Origin: Diprion similis
Lineage: Eukaryota; Arthropoda; Insecta; Hymenoptera; Diprionidae
DNA: 64,000 nucleotides
Direction: 5' to 3'
NCBI RefSeq assembly: GCF_021155765.1
Contig: NC_060107.1
Span: 10,464,501 to 10,528,500, forward strand
Shown piece after piece: positions 48,001 through 63,408 of this stretch (its first letter is position 1; the number at the start of each line of letters is the position of its first letter). A program made the position numbers and the translations under genes. The notes under the pieces were generated by a model, which saw nothing but the letters and a program-made list of their open reading frames with translations, made no database searches and was not told the DNA's origin.

Positions 48001-51000
48001 TCTTGTTTTGTCCGATAGCCTGAGCCTCCCAGGAATGCCAGCAGGCAGCGCAAATTTACTCGGCAAAGTTGTAAATGCATGTGCAACTTTGTGAGCTAAG
48101 TAGCTTTCGGATCTCCACTGCGCTGGAAGTGCCGAAATATCGGTTTGGACTCCTGATTCACGACGGCTTCCTCCACCATTCCGATCCATCACTGGGCGAA
48201 GAGGCGTCGCACTCTTTCGACGTCCCGTTGCCAAGGCTTCACGATGTATGATTGGTCTGTAAAAAAAGTTGAGGATTCTGGTCACCATAAAAATTCGTAT
48301 TTTGCATTTGGGCATGGATTGGGTCAGTAGATAAGACGGGAGTGTTAGAGATCCGTAAATTCACACGATGAATTTCAAACAAGGAAAAGGACTTGGCAGC
48401 TTCATTCTATAGTTACTCTGGACAAAAACACTAGAAAACATTTTCATGTAACGCAGAAATAAAGATATGGAACAAATTCTACGAAATCGAAAATGAAACG
48501 AAAACGAAAATGAAATGGAGTGTTTTTGTTCAGAACTGCGTTTGTTTTGTTCAGAAAAACAGCCAAGCCCCGAGAAATACACTTGTGCAAGGGATTTCTC
48601 GAGTCGCTGCTTCCAAGTCTGAAGTTAAATTTCTTCATAAAAAAGTGAGCTTTTTATCTTTTCACGAACCTGTAGGCAGTCGGAGGGGCCGCTAGAGTAT
48701 TTCTCCGAGCAGCGTATCTAGCAGGATCTGGTTCTTCAAGAACGCCGCACTTGCTGATGTCGGTTTCAACGAGTACCGAGCATTGGGACCATATTTTGTT
48801 AAGCCTGGCACCAGACCCCTCGTCGAAGCGATCAACACTCTCTTCGCGATCGATGCTCGAGCTTTGGGATGAAACAGCCTCCTCGACCGACGAGCTTGTC
48901 TTGTCACCGTTGACCAGAGACTCGGGATCGGATGTCTTCGTGTACTTCAGAAGCACCGGTAGTCCGTCAGGTTGGCGATTGCGGAGAACAGGCCAAGCCT
49001 CATTTTCCGTGATCGATACTAGATCTTCTTGCAGACCGACTTCTCTTGTTTCGTCGGTTGTGAAGATTAGCTCGATATCGTCAAGCTCCTCAGAATCGTT
49101 CTCCGATTCTCCGGACGGTTTGAGGTGCGCCGACATCTCTTCATAGTCAGGATTACTGTCGGTGTTTCCCGGATTGTCACCGAACACCGAATTTTCTCCA
49201 TCGGAGTTCGACTTCAGGCTCAACTCCTCTTGTTCACCCTCTGCGGACGGTTCAAGGTGCCCAAAATCGGTATCATGAACTCGCTGCAGCGATTCTTCAC
49301 CGCCTCTTTCATTCTCTTGCAGCCGCGATGGTGTTTCCTTCTTCGTATCATCTCTACCGATCTCCATTTTGTCTTTCGATTCGCTCATCAGCGGACTCCG
49401 GTTTTTGGCAGGCACCGCAGTAGATCTGAAAATCAAAATTCATATGGATGAAGAATTATGATACCAAGACAACTAATTTACAGTCATATCCCGAAGAATT
49501 TCTTTGCATTATTTTGTGGTCTATGTATTCTGAAAAGGAAAGTATCAAATAGCCTCAAATATCGAGCTTTTGATGTGTAGTAGTTTTATCCGAAAGTCCT
49601 TCCATTGTTTAACTTTAATAGGCTAGGTTGTCTAAATATGCACTTATACTATTGCTCTCCTGTAATTCCGGAGCTTACACTTGAATCTACGAAACCCAAT
49701 TATCGAAACTTCATCAGAGAGATTATGTTTGTCACGGGATTTCACTCATGAAACTGCTAATATGATAAAAATTCTTAAGTGAAAAAAGAGCCGTCAGATG
49801 AAACTTCATATCATAGGTTTCATATTTCAGATCACAGAAGCAACCATTATGGGAGTTTGAGCAGAGCCCATGATCCAGAGGCCCGATATTTCCCTAGTGA
49901 ATTTGAAAATGGACGAGCAAAGAACTGTATCCGGTGGTTGGAAAATAGGAATAATGTTTCAGAAGCATTATAAGTGATACCCATCAATTTTGCACCCTAG
50001 TCTTCGTGATTTCTGAAAGGTTCGTGGTGCGGGCGCAAGTATTGCTACGCCTCCGCAGTCATTTTCGCGATCCACGACCATCTCGCGGTTCTTCGTACAG
50101 CATCCGACCGAATCAATACCGCGTTGAGGCGAGTGGGGATGTTGGTTTGACGGATGTAGAGAGACACTTTTTCACAATTGTGCATGATTGGTCAAAATAC
50201 TATATGAGCTTTGTCTGAATACGTCTGGTTCGAAAAAGAAAAACAAGCCCTAAAAATCTGTTTATAAAATTTTGTTCGCAATGAATATTCAGAAAAATGA
50301 TGATACAGCTAGCAAAAATTGGCTACAAATGAAGATTGAAATGTTAAATTCAAAATGTTTTTACCGGAATTGGAACCTTTTTTTGTAGCTTGATATCCTT
50401 ACAGATACAATCATTCTAGTACTGACGAAATTTTAGGGGATTAACGATAAGTTTAAGAGACTTCATGGCACTTCAAATGAATTCACGTGACTTCATAAAA
50501 TCGAAAAATTTCAATTCAAGTCAAGTTACTTCAATTGACTTCAAAACTTTTAAAATAAATTCAAATAACTTGAAGTGACTCCGTGTGTGAATTCATCTGA
50601 CTTCTAGTGAATTTCTACTTTACTTCGTGCAGTTCTAAAACTTGAATTGTATTCAAATAACTTCAAATGACTCTAAGCTTCTTCATGGCAATTCAAATGA
50701 CTGCAAACGCCTTCGAGTGACTTCACGTAAATTCAAATAACTTCAATTATTGACTTCGTGAATTAGGAAAGACTTGAAATGACTTCGTGTAAATTCCTGT
50801 AACTGACGTCAAGTTGATCACCAGTGATTTTAAATGACTTTTTGTCAAGTGAACCGAACCTGACTTGAAATACTATCAAGCCCCCGATGCAGATAGTCCT
50901 CATTCAATGGATGCGTATTATCAAAATCACGGAGCGCATTTTCATTGTTCAAATCTACAACGCAATTGTATAATAATGGGACATTGGCAATAAACAATTC

Positions 51001-52903
51001 CAGTGTAAGGTACGTGTATGTACATATACAACATCGGAAATGAATTGATTATAGTGTCGTTTGCCGAACATATAAGGTACGCGATTGGTAGGCCGCAGAC
51101 ATTACTATGCTGCGCGTGTGAATTTGTAGGCACGATATGCCTATTGCCATGACTGTATTTATGTGCGTAAATATATTTCGAAGTAGATACTAAACTACCG
51201 ATTATTCAATGTTTCCGACTGTTCTTGGACAAGTATTTAGAAAAAATTGTAGGCAAATAGTTGATTATCTCTGATTTTATTCTAATTAGTTTCACGTAAT
51301 TCGAACATTTTTACAGATTTTATGTAAAGATTTCACAGGGATCTTAAATATTCTTTCAGAATTGCTTTGAAAAGACTGAAATTATGAGTGAGAACATTGG
51401 CGAGAAATTGAAATAGAAATTTATATCACAAACTTTCTTGAAAATCTTTTGTGAAAAATTGGCAGCCTCAATGGATGATAAGTATTATCCTAATGATTTA
51501 AAAAAAAAAACTTTTACGTTCGTATGAAATTTTTGGAAGCGATCGAATGTAGTCAAAACTTGATCAGAATATAATCTAAGTTTGTTAGATTGGTTCAAAG
51601 TTTTATAATCTTTCGATACTTTGCTGGCAAATAGTGAAGAATATTTTTCAGCCAGAATACAAGTATAAAAAAGTAGGGAATATTTTCAAATAAAGACTTA
51701 CCGTTTGTTTAAGTCGGGCGTCGTCGTAATGACTCTATTTTCTTCGGCATCCTGAAAACTTTTTTTCCTTCCGTCGAGTATTTTTCTACGCAAGACGTGA
51801 TTTTCTATTGCGAGACGTTCTACCGTGTCAAGGTAACTCTCACCGCTAAAATCGCCTACGGACTCTTTCAGACGCCGGAGTTCTTCTCTGGACGAGTCGA
51901 GGGCTGTTCTTAAGGAGACGACGCTCTGCCAAAAAAACGCAATTTTCAAACACCCCTAATATCCTGGATTTTAGTATTAAATGTACTTGCTATCACTCGT
52001 GAATTAAAATATGTAATCTGCGTTGTATTTGCAATTGTTTGTAAAATAGTGAATAATTTTAACGATTTTTTTTCCCTATGGCATAATTAATGTTTAAATT
52101 AATAGAATTTTGCAAGGATATTTCAAGTTATCGATTACATTTCTAATTAAGTCATAACTGTTGAATTTTTCATTGCTTCTATGACTTGTGATTGAACTGT
52201 CAACACATTACTTTTTTTTAACATCCGTGTAACTGTACTTAGGCCACAAACATATATTTTATACTTTATTATTTTATTTGAAATGCACTTGATCTGCCAA
52301 GAAAAATTCTAGGCAAATTGTTTTTCGTTAATATTTTTAAATAACGTAGAGTTTTGTAGATTTCCATCTGGCTTTAGATTCGTTATCCTGTAATCATTTT
52401 CTACAGTAAGGCTATACTAATTGATCGAACTTCAATTCAAGCTATTTATACGTGGGAACAGAATGTGTCAAAAAGTTACGAAGAGTATAAACTTTTCTCT
52501 AATGCTTCACAAAATTTTCTAAAACATCCTTATTCAAAATCAGCGGTGTTGACTGATTTTCTACCAATAAAAAAAAAATTAATTGCACATTCCCCCTGAC
52601 CGCAATTTCTTGCACAAAAGAAAAAAACTCCGAAACACCTAAAAACTATCAATAAAAATCCTTCGAATTTAATTTAAATCAGATAGAACAAATTATTCTG
52701 TATTTCCCTGGCGAAAAATGTTTCCAGCTCAGTTCAGTGAAATCAATTTCTACTACTTATGCTAAATAGAAAATAAACAAAAAATGAAGAAAAGGAACAC
52801 CAACCTGATGCAAAGCTCTGACTACATCGAGGCCGGGGATCCCCGGGGTTGGAAGAACGAGCTGCAGCCCCTGCGACAGCTGACTGGTTGGAGCAGCCTC
52901 CAT
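45003..52903 (-). CDS. CAP-Gly domain protein with N-terminal coiled coil (787 residues)
   Basis: CAP-Gly domains bind the EEY/F tails of tubulin and EB proteins, so a microtubule-associated role is likely; I cannot name the orthologue. Eight exons on the minus strand (52805-52903, 51702-51925, 48670-49425, 47902-48256, 47037-47457, 46561-46820, 45850-46034, 45003-45066) have consensus junctions and join in a single frame with the total a multiple of three. Residues about 25-95 form a coiled coil (SLRTALDSSREELRRLK; VERLAIENHVLRRKIL). A long acidic, serine-rich middle follows, with conserved-looking islands such as ELDDIELIFTTDE, MLSDISFTSMVPELSRSAD and RRHSEPDLLREWNPPQDARP. The C-terminal CAP-Gly domain (about 706-785) reads GRVLQGRVRYVGPVPG, then DGTFHGRRFFDC and GRAVFVPFKKVVMAW. 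It is split by the last intron. Residues 478-618 are rich in Ser, Pro, Arg and Trp. The start was chosen as the first Met in a GC-rich exon open to the junction; upstream non-coding exons are possible. Confidence 0.82.
45175..45236 (-). repeat. Dispersed palindrome-core repeat, partial copy 8 (reverse)
   Basis: It shows ATATGGCGGTGCACCGAGCG and the core CGATCAGCTGATCG. It lies in the last intron of the CAP-Gly gene and is very similar to copy 5. Confidence 0.7.
45255..45770 (+). mobile_element. Decayed non-LTR retrotransposon (RT tail and RNase H)
   Basis: Read on the plus strand with several stops, the first part gives LTVASIVWWDSTMVETVKGL, like the segment after the reverse transcriptase of Jockey/R1-type elements. 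After the poly-G run the sequence reads GVYFRNGG and FYTTVQQAKLIAIINC, which matches the G.Y.TVFQAEI.AI pattern of the RNase H domain of these elements. It lies in the last intron of the CAP-Gly gene in antisense orientation and is clearly dead. The assignment rests on pattern recall. Confidence 0.5.
45581..45602 (+). repeat. Poly(G) run of 22 bases
   Basis: Twenty-two uninterrupted G residues follow GGGAGGAGGC. Such a run could form a G-quadruplex and its length in the assembly is uncertain. It interrupts the RNase H remnant about where the family has its first catalytic Asp (the TDG region). Confidence 0.95.
46115..46310 (+). repeat. Dispersed palindrome-core repeat, near-complete copy 9
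   Basis: It shows AACAAAAGTGTAACCACTTG, CACGGAATTTTCTGTTCC, AATCAGCTGATCG and AGTGCAACGCCATG. It lies in intron 6 of the CAP-Gly gene, antisense to it. Confidence 0.75.
50455..50870. repeat. Degenerate short-period repeat (ACTTCAAATGA-like)
   Basis: Over about 400 bp, variants of GACTTCAAATGA and ACTTCACGTGA recur at short, irregular spacing. It lies in intron 2 of the CAP-Gly gene and looks like an old degenerate minisatellite. Confidence 0.7.
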
Positions 52904-55900
52904 AACTCCCCACCCAATATTTCCGAAAAGTCACTCACTCCAACAGATATCATGCCGAATAATCTTCTCTTAACATTCACCCTGCAGCCCGATTTGTAAT
53001 TTGACCAAAAGAAACTTCGGATCTCGTGTAAAACGTCACGTTTAACCGTAATTACTCATTTCCTCTGGGATATGTTTCAGTATCAATTAAATCAACGTTT
53101 GTCACCATCCACACGTACAGACAAAACGAAAAAACAAGGATATTTTTTTATTGAAAAATAGATAATCAACACTCGCGGTTAAGAATTCAAAATTGAAATA
53201 TCGGTATTTTTATTTGTTCATTTTTCTCGTATTATACGGGACACCGACACACTTTCGTAGTTTAGAATACCTGATTCAATGAATATAGTTATAATCTAGA
53301 CTATATTTACCCGCTCATCGATACCAGCTGCGTGTCGAGTAAATATGGGCAGGGGGAAAACGTGAGTTTGTTTTATCCCTGAATGTATAAAGCTTGCACT
53401 GTGGCGAGAAGCGAGGTGCGAGGAATTACCGCCTCTTGTTTCATTAGCTCGGTCCGTTCGTCGCGTGTCTAGAAAACAGTTAATTCTACGTCGATAGCGA
53501 AGCGCGGGCATTACGCCAACTATCTCATCTTGTGTACCTTTTCTACACACACACACAGAGACAATTGTACTGACTTTGAGTAAAAACAAGTAGTGCAAAT
53601 TGAAGAAACGGTGAAATGAGAACAAAATTGGCTTTGAGTCAGTGATTATGATCAGGAAAGATCGCAAAACAATATAATTAGCAGATTTCAATACAAGTGA
53701 ATTCTTTGAAATTCAAATATAAGTATCTATATTCCATTTTCGATAAACCACCACTTTGTTATAATATTAACTGAAATGCGTGTTATGGTTGAATCTTGTC
53801 AATGTAATATTAGTCTTCAATTGTCACACGCTAAGCATTCACTAAACATTCGTTCATTTTTTAATTTAGAATTTAGAATGGGTGAACCAGTTGATTTGAA
53901 AATCGCGTGTTCCATCAATAAAAGTATGTTGCATGGGAATAAGAGAACGGGATAGTCAGCTAGCAGCTGTCGAAATGGATGTGGAAATTGTTGTAAACTG
54001 AAATGAAAAACGACGTGCGGCTGGATGATGGTTGAGTGAATTCAACTTTGTTTTGTGATCACACGGCGAGAGAGAGGTTCCAGTTGTAACGGTTTGTAAT
54101 TTAACCCACTTGAAACGTTTTGTTCCGTTGTTTATACCGAATGAAATTCACGGTGCAATTATTGTCGGGGTTGAGGAGGAGGAATATTGATTGGTACGAA
54201 ACAGTCGGGAGCCAGACGCGTACTGTACCACGAGAATGGAGGGCCACTATACCTTACTCGAAACCTCGCTATGACGTGCAGAGCGCACGCATGTGTGTTG
54301 AGCCATAAGCAGAGTTGCATTAAGAGAATACCATAGTCCATCTTTACCGACTGAGTGAAATGTCATTTTTTTACAATTATCAGAGCTTAGCATCACTAGC
54401 GCGAAAAAATCACACCTGGTGCAATTATACATGGAATGCCTAACACAATTATGCAGCAAAATTTTTGGACTCATTTCACAGTAATGCCAGAAAATGTTAT
54501 CTTGTGATTGAGTTATGTGTGACTAAATGCAGGAATACGAGTTCATGAAATTTTAGGAATATTTTCGCAACAGTGTGCGTAAAATTCAATTGTACACCTG
54601 GTTATTCGGGGTGTAAAACGCTATATCCAAAGCACTATCTAAACTTGAGCCTATTGCATTTAGTTTTTATTCTATCAACGGAAAATAAGAATCAAATGAC
54701 TCGGTCGATAAAGGTAGAGCTGCTATATGGGCTTAAGCTTACATGCCTGCGATTAAAACGGTTGTTTGTTATTGCGTAGTGTGTTTCCACGTTGTTGAAT
54801 TATTATTCGTCACTGCAAGTTTTAGTTGACATATCCGAAGTTACGCGTTTCGCAGTGTTTCGGTTTTCGCGGATTTTCGGTGTGTCTTTTAGCCAGTATT
54901 CGTAGCTCCTGTCCAAACGTCAGCACTCGCTGTTTATCTATGAGCAGATGTATAATATCACACAACTAGCTACTGAACAAGCTGCCAACTGTATAGTGTA
55001 GTTTTTATGGTTTTCACTAACTCTAGCCTTGTGTATAATTTACTCTACCTGCAGCATTCGATCGATGTTGTACAGCTAATTGAGGGTAGAGGACAACGGG
55101 TTATATATTCTGTGGGATCACCTGCATGAAGTATAGATTTACAAAAGGCGAATTTCTCGTGGCCACCATTGAATCTATTGCAACTCTATTTCCAAGCTAA
55201 ATCTCGATCGTAGATCGGCTCAGATTTCAAACTGCTCGTAAATTTTAAACGGTATTTTCTCGTGATCTAATCACAACTAGCTATTGCAGTACGCATGCGC
55301 CACTATTTGTACGAAACCTGCGAGACACTTATAGACTTGATCTGGAGAGTTTCATTAAGAAGAGTAAAGCATCCAGCGACATTATTTTTTTAGTCATTGC
55401 TAGTATAAATTCACTTATAATTTTGTATACTCATCTTCTGCTTTCAAGTTCAATTGCCGCTCAGTAAGAATCAGCATTGCCAACTTAAAAACAAATACCA
55501 ATTTGTCAATCTAGAAAATAAATTTTGCAGGATATCTATTTGAAGTAATCAATGAATGTTGATACGTACAATAAGAACCTTTTGAACGTCTAAAGCGGGT
55601 TCAAGATTGTCGAGGGCAAGATGGGAGCTCACAACCACATTGGAAGTAAACGAAATTCAGAGACCGTGGCGCCATCGCTTGGCAGTATCTTGCATTATAT
55701 CGACTTGAGGCATTGGAAATTCCCTAGGTGTGAGAGAGAACTCGACGACATTTCATTCCTAGGAAATTTCGAGAATTGGTAGCTATGAGTAAATGGTAAA
55801 TAAGGACGATATAGAACGATTTAGTATTAAATACTAGGAGAAGTTGAGCAGAAGAAAAAGAGGGAGGTTAGGTGTTCATTGTATTGTGATTTATGATATG

Positions 55901-55925
55901 TTCCTTTTGATAGAACGTTGTAAAA
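52904..55925. other. Divergent intergenic region between the CAP-Gly gene and NSUN4
   Basis: No conserved coding exon was found. The region must contain the promoters of both genes and possibly non-coding first exons of the CAP-Gly gene. The short open frames near 53.3-53.7 kb and 54.1-54.3 kb have no recognisable content. Confidence 0.4.
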
Positions 55926-59531
<3,606 letters not shown>

Positions 59532-59621
59532 ATAAGGTGAGCACATACAAGTACTGAGAATAATATAATTTATCCTTAATTCAATTTATTACAAACACTT
59601 GTGTGTAAGCATCGTTGTCGC

Positions 59622-59627
59622 AATAAA
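59622..59627 (+). terminator. Probable poly(A) signal of NSUN4
   Basis: AATAAA lies 90 bp after the NSUN4 stop codon. Confidence 0.5.
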
Positions 59628-61655
59628 AATCTTACACATTATCAAACAGAGTTTTTCATAATCATTGCACTAGTGTTCAGTTGTTGAAATTGTCCGAATC
59701 CAAAATATTGTAAGATGCCATCTGGTGGTAGAAAATGTTCCAGATATCCTTCCTACTCGAGCGCTCGATTCTAAGTGAATCGCGCGCGCGCCTGCGCTCG
59801 CTAAACCCCGTTTGCGCACAGCGCGCCGCCATGCGGCTGGGTACCCTCAACCTTGCGAGGTATAACCAATGGGTTCGCAAGGTTCGAGCATGGACATTTG
59901 GGGAATACGGATTCTGCACTTTCAGATATCTTTTCGGAATCCTGCACATTCCACTTCTTGCACTTTCAAAATTTTGATGCATCAGAGTTTTGCTTTTTGG
60001 AAGATCATATTTCGAATATGTGCTCATTTGAAGTTTTGGTCTTTGCATGTATAGAATTATTACCTTGCATTATATCAAACATGAGCTTAGTCGATGAGCA
60101 GTTTAATGATTCAGTATCAGTGCATTATGATAATAATGTTTTCAGTCACCATGCAGCACATACTAATTACAGACATGTATTTCATTAATTATCATACTTA
60201 AACAAGGTGTAAATAAATATATAACTTTTTCAAAGTTGAAACATTCACGTTGATATATTTTTTCTCCATAATTCTCCTCAACTGACTCATCTATTTTATT
60301 CTTATATTTACTTACATCTAATTTCGAGCTTCATTGCACAATTTTTCAATCGAATTCACATTTACTAGCCTACAATAAAGAAGTTCAAAAATTTAGCTCC
60401 ACCCTGCACGACTTACTATTTTTATAGGAACATCATTGTTTTTCAAGTAAATTTGTTACTTAAAAATGCTAGATTTATCTGCTTCTGTGTAATCTGGAGG
60501 ATTGATGTTTGTGTGCGTAAAGAATTCGGAAGGTTTTGTATTGAAGTACAAAAAAATTTTTAAACATTCTGTTTCTTGCTATGAAATTCTTGAAGCATTT
60601 TTAAATTGGCACAAATTATGAATTTAGTAATTTAACATGCAATGTACAAAGTCTGTAGTAGTGAAAATATTTCGTGTATGACAATTATTTTCTTCTTATA
60701 CACTTTACACATTATTTAAACATCTTGGTTTTTCAATTGTCAATGGACCAAAGGTATAAAATTTGAATTTTTATTCTTAGTCCCGTAATATTTTTTGTTT
60801 TATAAGGAGGAAATATTGTTAATGTTTTGTTAATCTTACGTTAATTTTCTATGAATCAGATGCATGTACAGTTAAAAATATTACTTTAATGCACGATATG
60901 ATTAATGAATGATTGAATAATCGAACTTATAATTAATAAATAATATTAATATTTTTTCACATTTGAGACAAATTTTTTACACGTAGAAATAGGCGATTAT
61001 AATTTGAAAACTTAATCAATATAAAAATATCATTTAAGCAATCTTCAAGTTGCTTGTCGATGCGATGACTATCACTTGAGAATTTTAATAATCATTTACA
61101 AACCAACAAACGATTTATTTGCTGCATAAATAATTTGCTATGTTACAGACAAATTTAGAGAACGCAGGGTGGGGGCCATGATTCAAGCTAGGTATTAAGA
61201 TAAATCTGTCGACGAATCGATAATACCTAGTTGAATTTACCATTTATGAAAATATTTTCTTCTCCTAATGCCTTACCTACTGCGCTGAGCAATTTGAAAA
61301 GCAATGCTTTTCTTTCATTTCGAAAATGTGACAAAACTGTAAAAAGTATACTAGAGCTTTCTCGATTGAAATTCGGGAAATGATGGATGATTCCGTTTGA
61401 AAAAAGAAGACGAAATAGAAAATGTTCCATCTCTTGAATCAGAAATGATTCCATCCAATTTGCCTGAAGTATCATATCCCGAAGTTCGGAAAAGTGACTG
61501 AAGTTGTCAGAAACAATAGTACGTAAGGCATTAAGAAGACATTAAAGCCAAACTCAGTACTTAAGCTACACATAATTTAGCTATTGGGATACAAAATATC
61601 GGACGACGTCATCTTGCGGTAGAAAATGTACTATAGAGGCTAACCAGGTCGTATT

Positions 61656-61855
61656 CAATTATAAAAGTCGAGGCTTAACGTATAATTCACTCTCTACAAA
61701 TTCACTGTAATGAAATGAAATTGTAACTGCTTTCACGGAATATCCTGTTTTTCTATATTAGTTTAGTTGAACTAAATCTGAAGCTGAGACGATCAGCTGT
61801 TCGACCAGTGCGACGCCATCTTGCTTTAGCCACGTCCACACTTTGGATCCCAATT
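61656..61855 (+). repeat. Dispersed palindrome-core repeat, complete copy 10
   Basis: This is the fullest copy: TTATAAAAGTCGAGGCTTAA, AAATTGTAACTGCTTTCACG, TAAATCTGAAGCTGAGACGA, the core as CGATCAGCTGTTCG and GCGACGCCATCTTGCTTTAG. It ends 35 bp from the SLC17 stop codon and so probably lies in that gene's 3' UTR in antisense. Confidence 0.78.
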
Positions 61856-61890
61856 TTGCCACATCAATTCTTCTGAATAAATTATACCAT

Positions 61891-63408
61891 TTAAGGTTTT
61901 TCGTGTTGTTTCAGAGGAACAGCTGCTTGATCCTGTGGCTTATGTCTGCTGGTGCCGATCTTATTCCATGGCTGTTCTACACCAGATCCAAAGATAGTGT
62001 AAGCCAATATTTCTACTATGTAAAGCGCTACAGTAACGAAGAAAATGATGCGCCACGCTTCGATGGTTTTCTAGAAACAAAACGTTGAGAATATTTTATT
62101 CAAATAATTTTCATTTGTTTTTCTTCTTTATTTCAGAAACAGCTATAGTTCGTTCAAAAATTTACTTCATGTTCCGGACTTGCAGAATTGTAGATTCTGA
62201 GATTTTGTAGAAATGTTCAATTATAAAACTAATAAATCGCTGTAAATACTCACATTTCCATTAGTCACGTAGCCTACAAATACCGGAACAATTAGTCCTG
62301 GTATTGTAGCAAAAGTATTTGTGATTGCGACCAAAGTTCCAGCAAAGTTTGGTGCAATGTCAACGTGGTTCGAAAGAAAACCACAAAACATTCCACCTAT
62401 ACAAGTTACTCCGACGGTTAAATAGAACACTGCCAAGCCTCGATCGCATCCAACGTAAGATACGCAGATCAAACACACCATTGGAACAAATGACGCTGAA
62501 AAATTAAGGTTTTGTCAAGGAAAATTACATTGATCAAATTTGCTGATATTTTTACTAAATACTTAACTCAAGTGATAAAATTTTACTAACGTTAAAGTCA
62601 ACAAATTAAACGTGAATCACTTGTTTTTGTAAATTGATTTTTGGTAATCAAATCCGGAGGCTTTGAAATTATAAAAAATGCACCATCGAATTTGTCATAA
62701 TTTGACGAATGTTCAATTAATACTCACCAATTAGCGTGGCAATTTTTCTCGCGACAGTAACTGAGATCCATTTCTTGCCCTGCATAACTGTAAGGATTTT
62801 ACTCAGAGTCATTGTGAAGAGCCACATGCAGAGGTATGGCATTGCACTAAGAAGACCGTTCTAAAAATTTCATGAAATGATATTAGACAAAAATAAACCA
62901 CATTTTTGGACAAGTATTCAATAGACATTTTGAGAAAATTTTTACCTCACTCAACTTGAATTGCAGAATATCGCTCATGAAGACCGGTAATTCGATCAAC
63001 AACATGTACCACCCAAAGTTACTACAAACATGTGCAATTAAAATAGCCCAAAATGGTGGCGACTTCAAAATCTGCATTATGGGAACCGGTGGTTTCTGGA
63101 AAATCAAAGAATCAAGACATTCGAATTCAGAACGTTTACGTATTCTACTATATTTACATTCAGAATTGAAATTACCGGGATATTTTCTGCGTTGCTTTGA
63201 CTTTTTCCCAGTGAGTTCGCAATGAGATCTTTTTCTTCCTGTGTAATAAACCTCTTTTGCTGTTGCGGAGAATCTTGAACTAAAAATGCCCAGCCGACGC
63301 ACCAGATTAAGGATAAAGCTCCTTCCACGTAAAACACCGATTCCCAACCAAGATGTTGAGCAAGTACTCCGGACAGTGCTGTTGAGATTACTGTGCCTAA
63401 TGATGTCC
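61891..63408 (-). CDS. SLC17 family anion/phosphate transporter (sialin type), 3' part
   Basis: SLC17 proteins are 12-helix major facilitator transporters of organic anions or phosphate in lysosomal, vesicular or plasma membranes. Five exons on the minus strand (63176-63408, 62946-63095, 62728-62860, 62254-62495, 61891-62070) give the last 311 or so residues in one frame. Family marks are GTVISTALSGVLAQHLGWES, the SPP-FWAIL-IAH-CSNFGWYMLL segment, LPVFMSDIL, and the diagnostic SNHVDIAPNFAG in the late helices, followed by FGSGVEQPWN near the end. The N-terminal half, including the first four or five helices, lies beyond the right edge, so the gene is partial only because of the window. Insects have many paralogues, often annotated as putative inorganic phosphate cotransporters; the substrate cannot be told from here. 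Confidence 0.9.

Larger units (their letters stand above)
59532..61890. other. Intergenic spacer between convergent genes
   Basis: No gene was recognised. A short GC-rich island at about 59755-59900 (GCGCGCGCGCCTGCGCTCGC and flanks) stands out from the AT-rich spacer. The rest is AT-rich. One dispersed-repeat copy lies next to the SLC17 stop codon. Confidence 0.45.

Noticed and set aside
48751-49146. A 131-codon frame on the plus strand over CAP-Gly gene exon 3
   Set aside because: It is a low-complexity serine-rich mirror of the acidic sense frame, which has splice sites and continues into neighbouring exons.
49990-50218. A 70-codon frame in intron 2 of the CAP-Gly gene
   Set aside because: No splice sites suit inclusion in the gene and no motif is recognisable.
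54120-54308. A 62-codon frame between the CAP-Gly gene and NSUN4
   Set aside because: No motif, no signal peptide and no splice or poly(A) context was seen.
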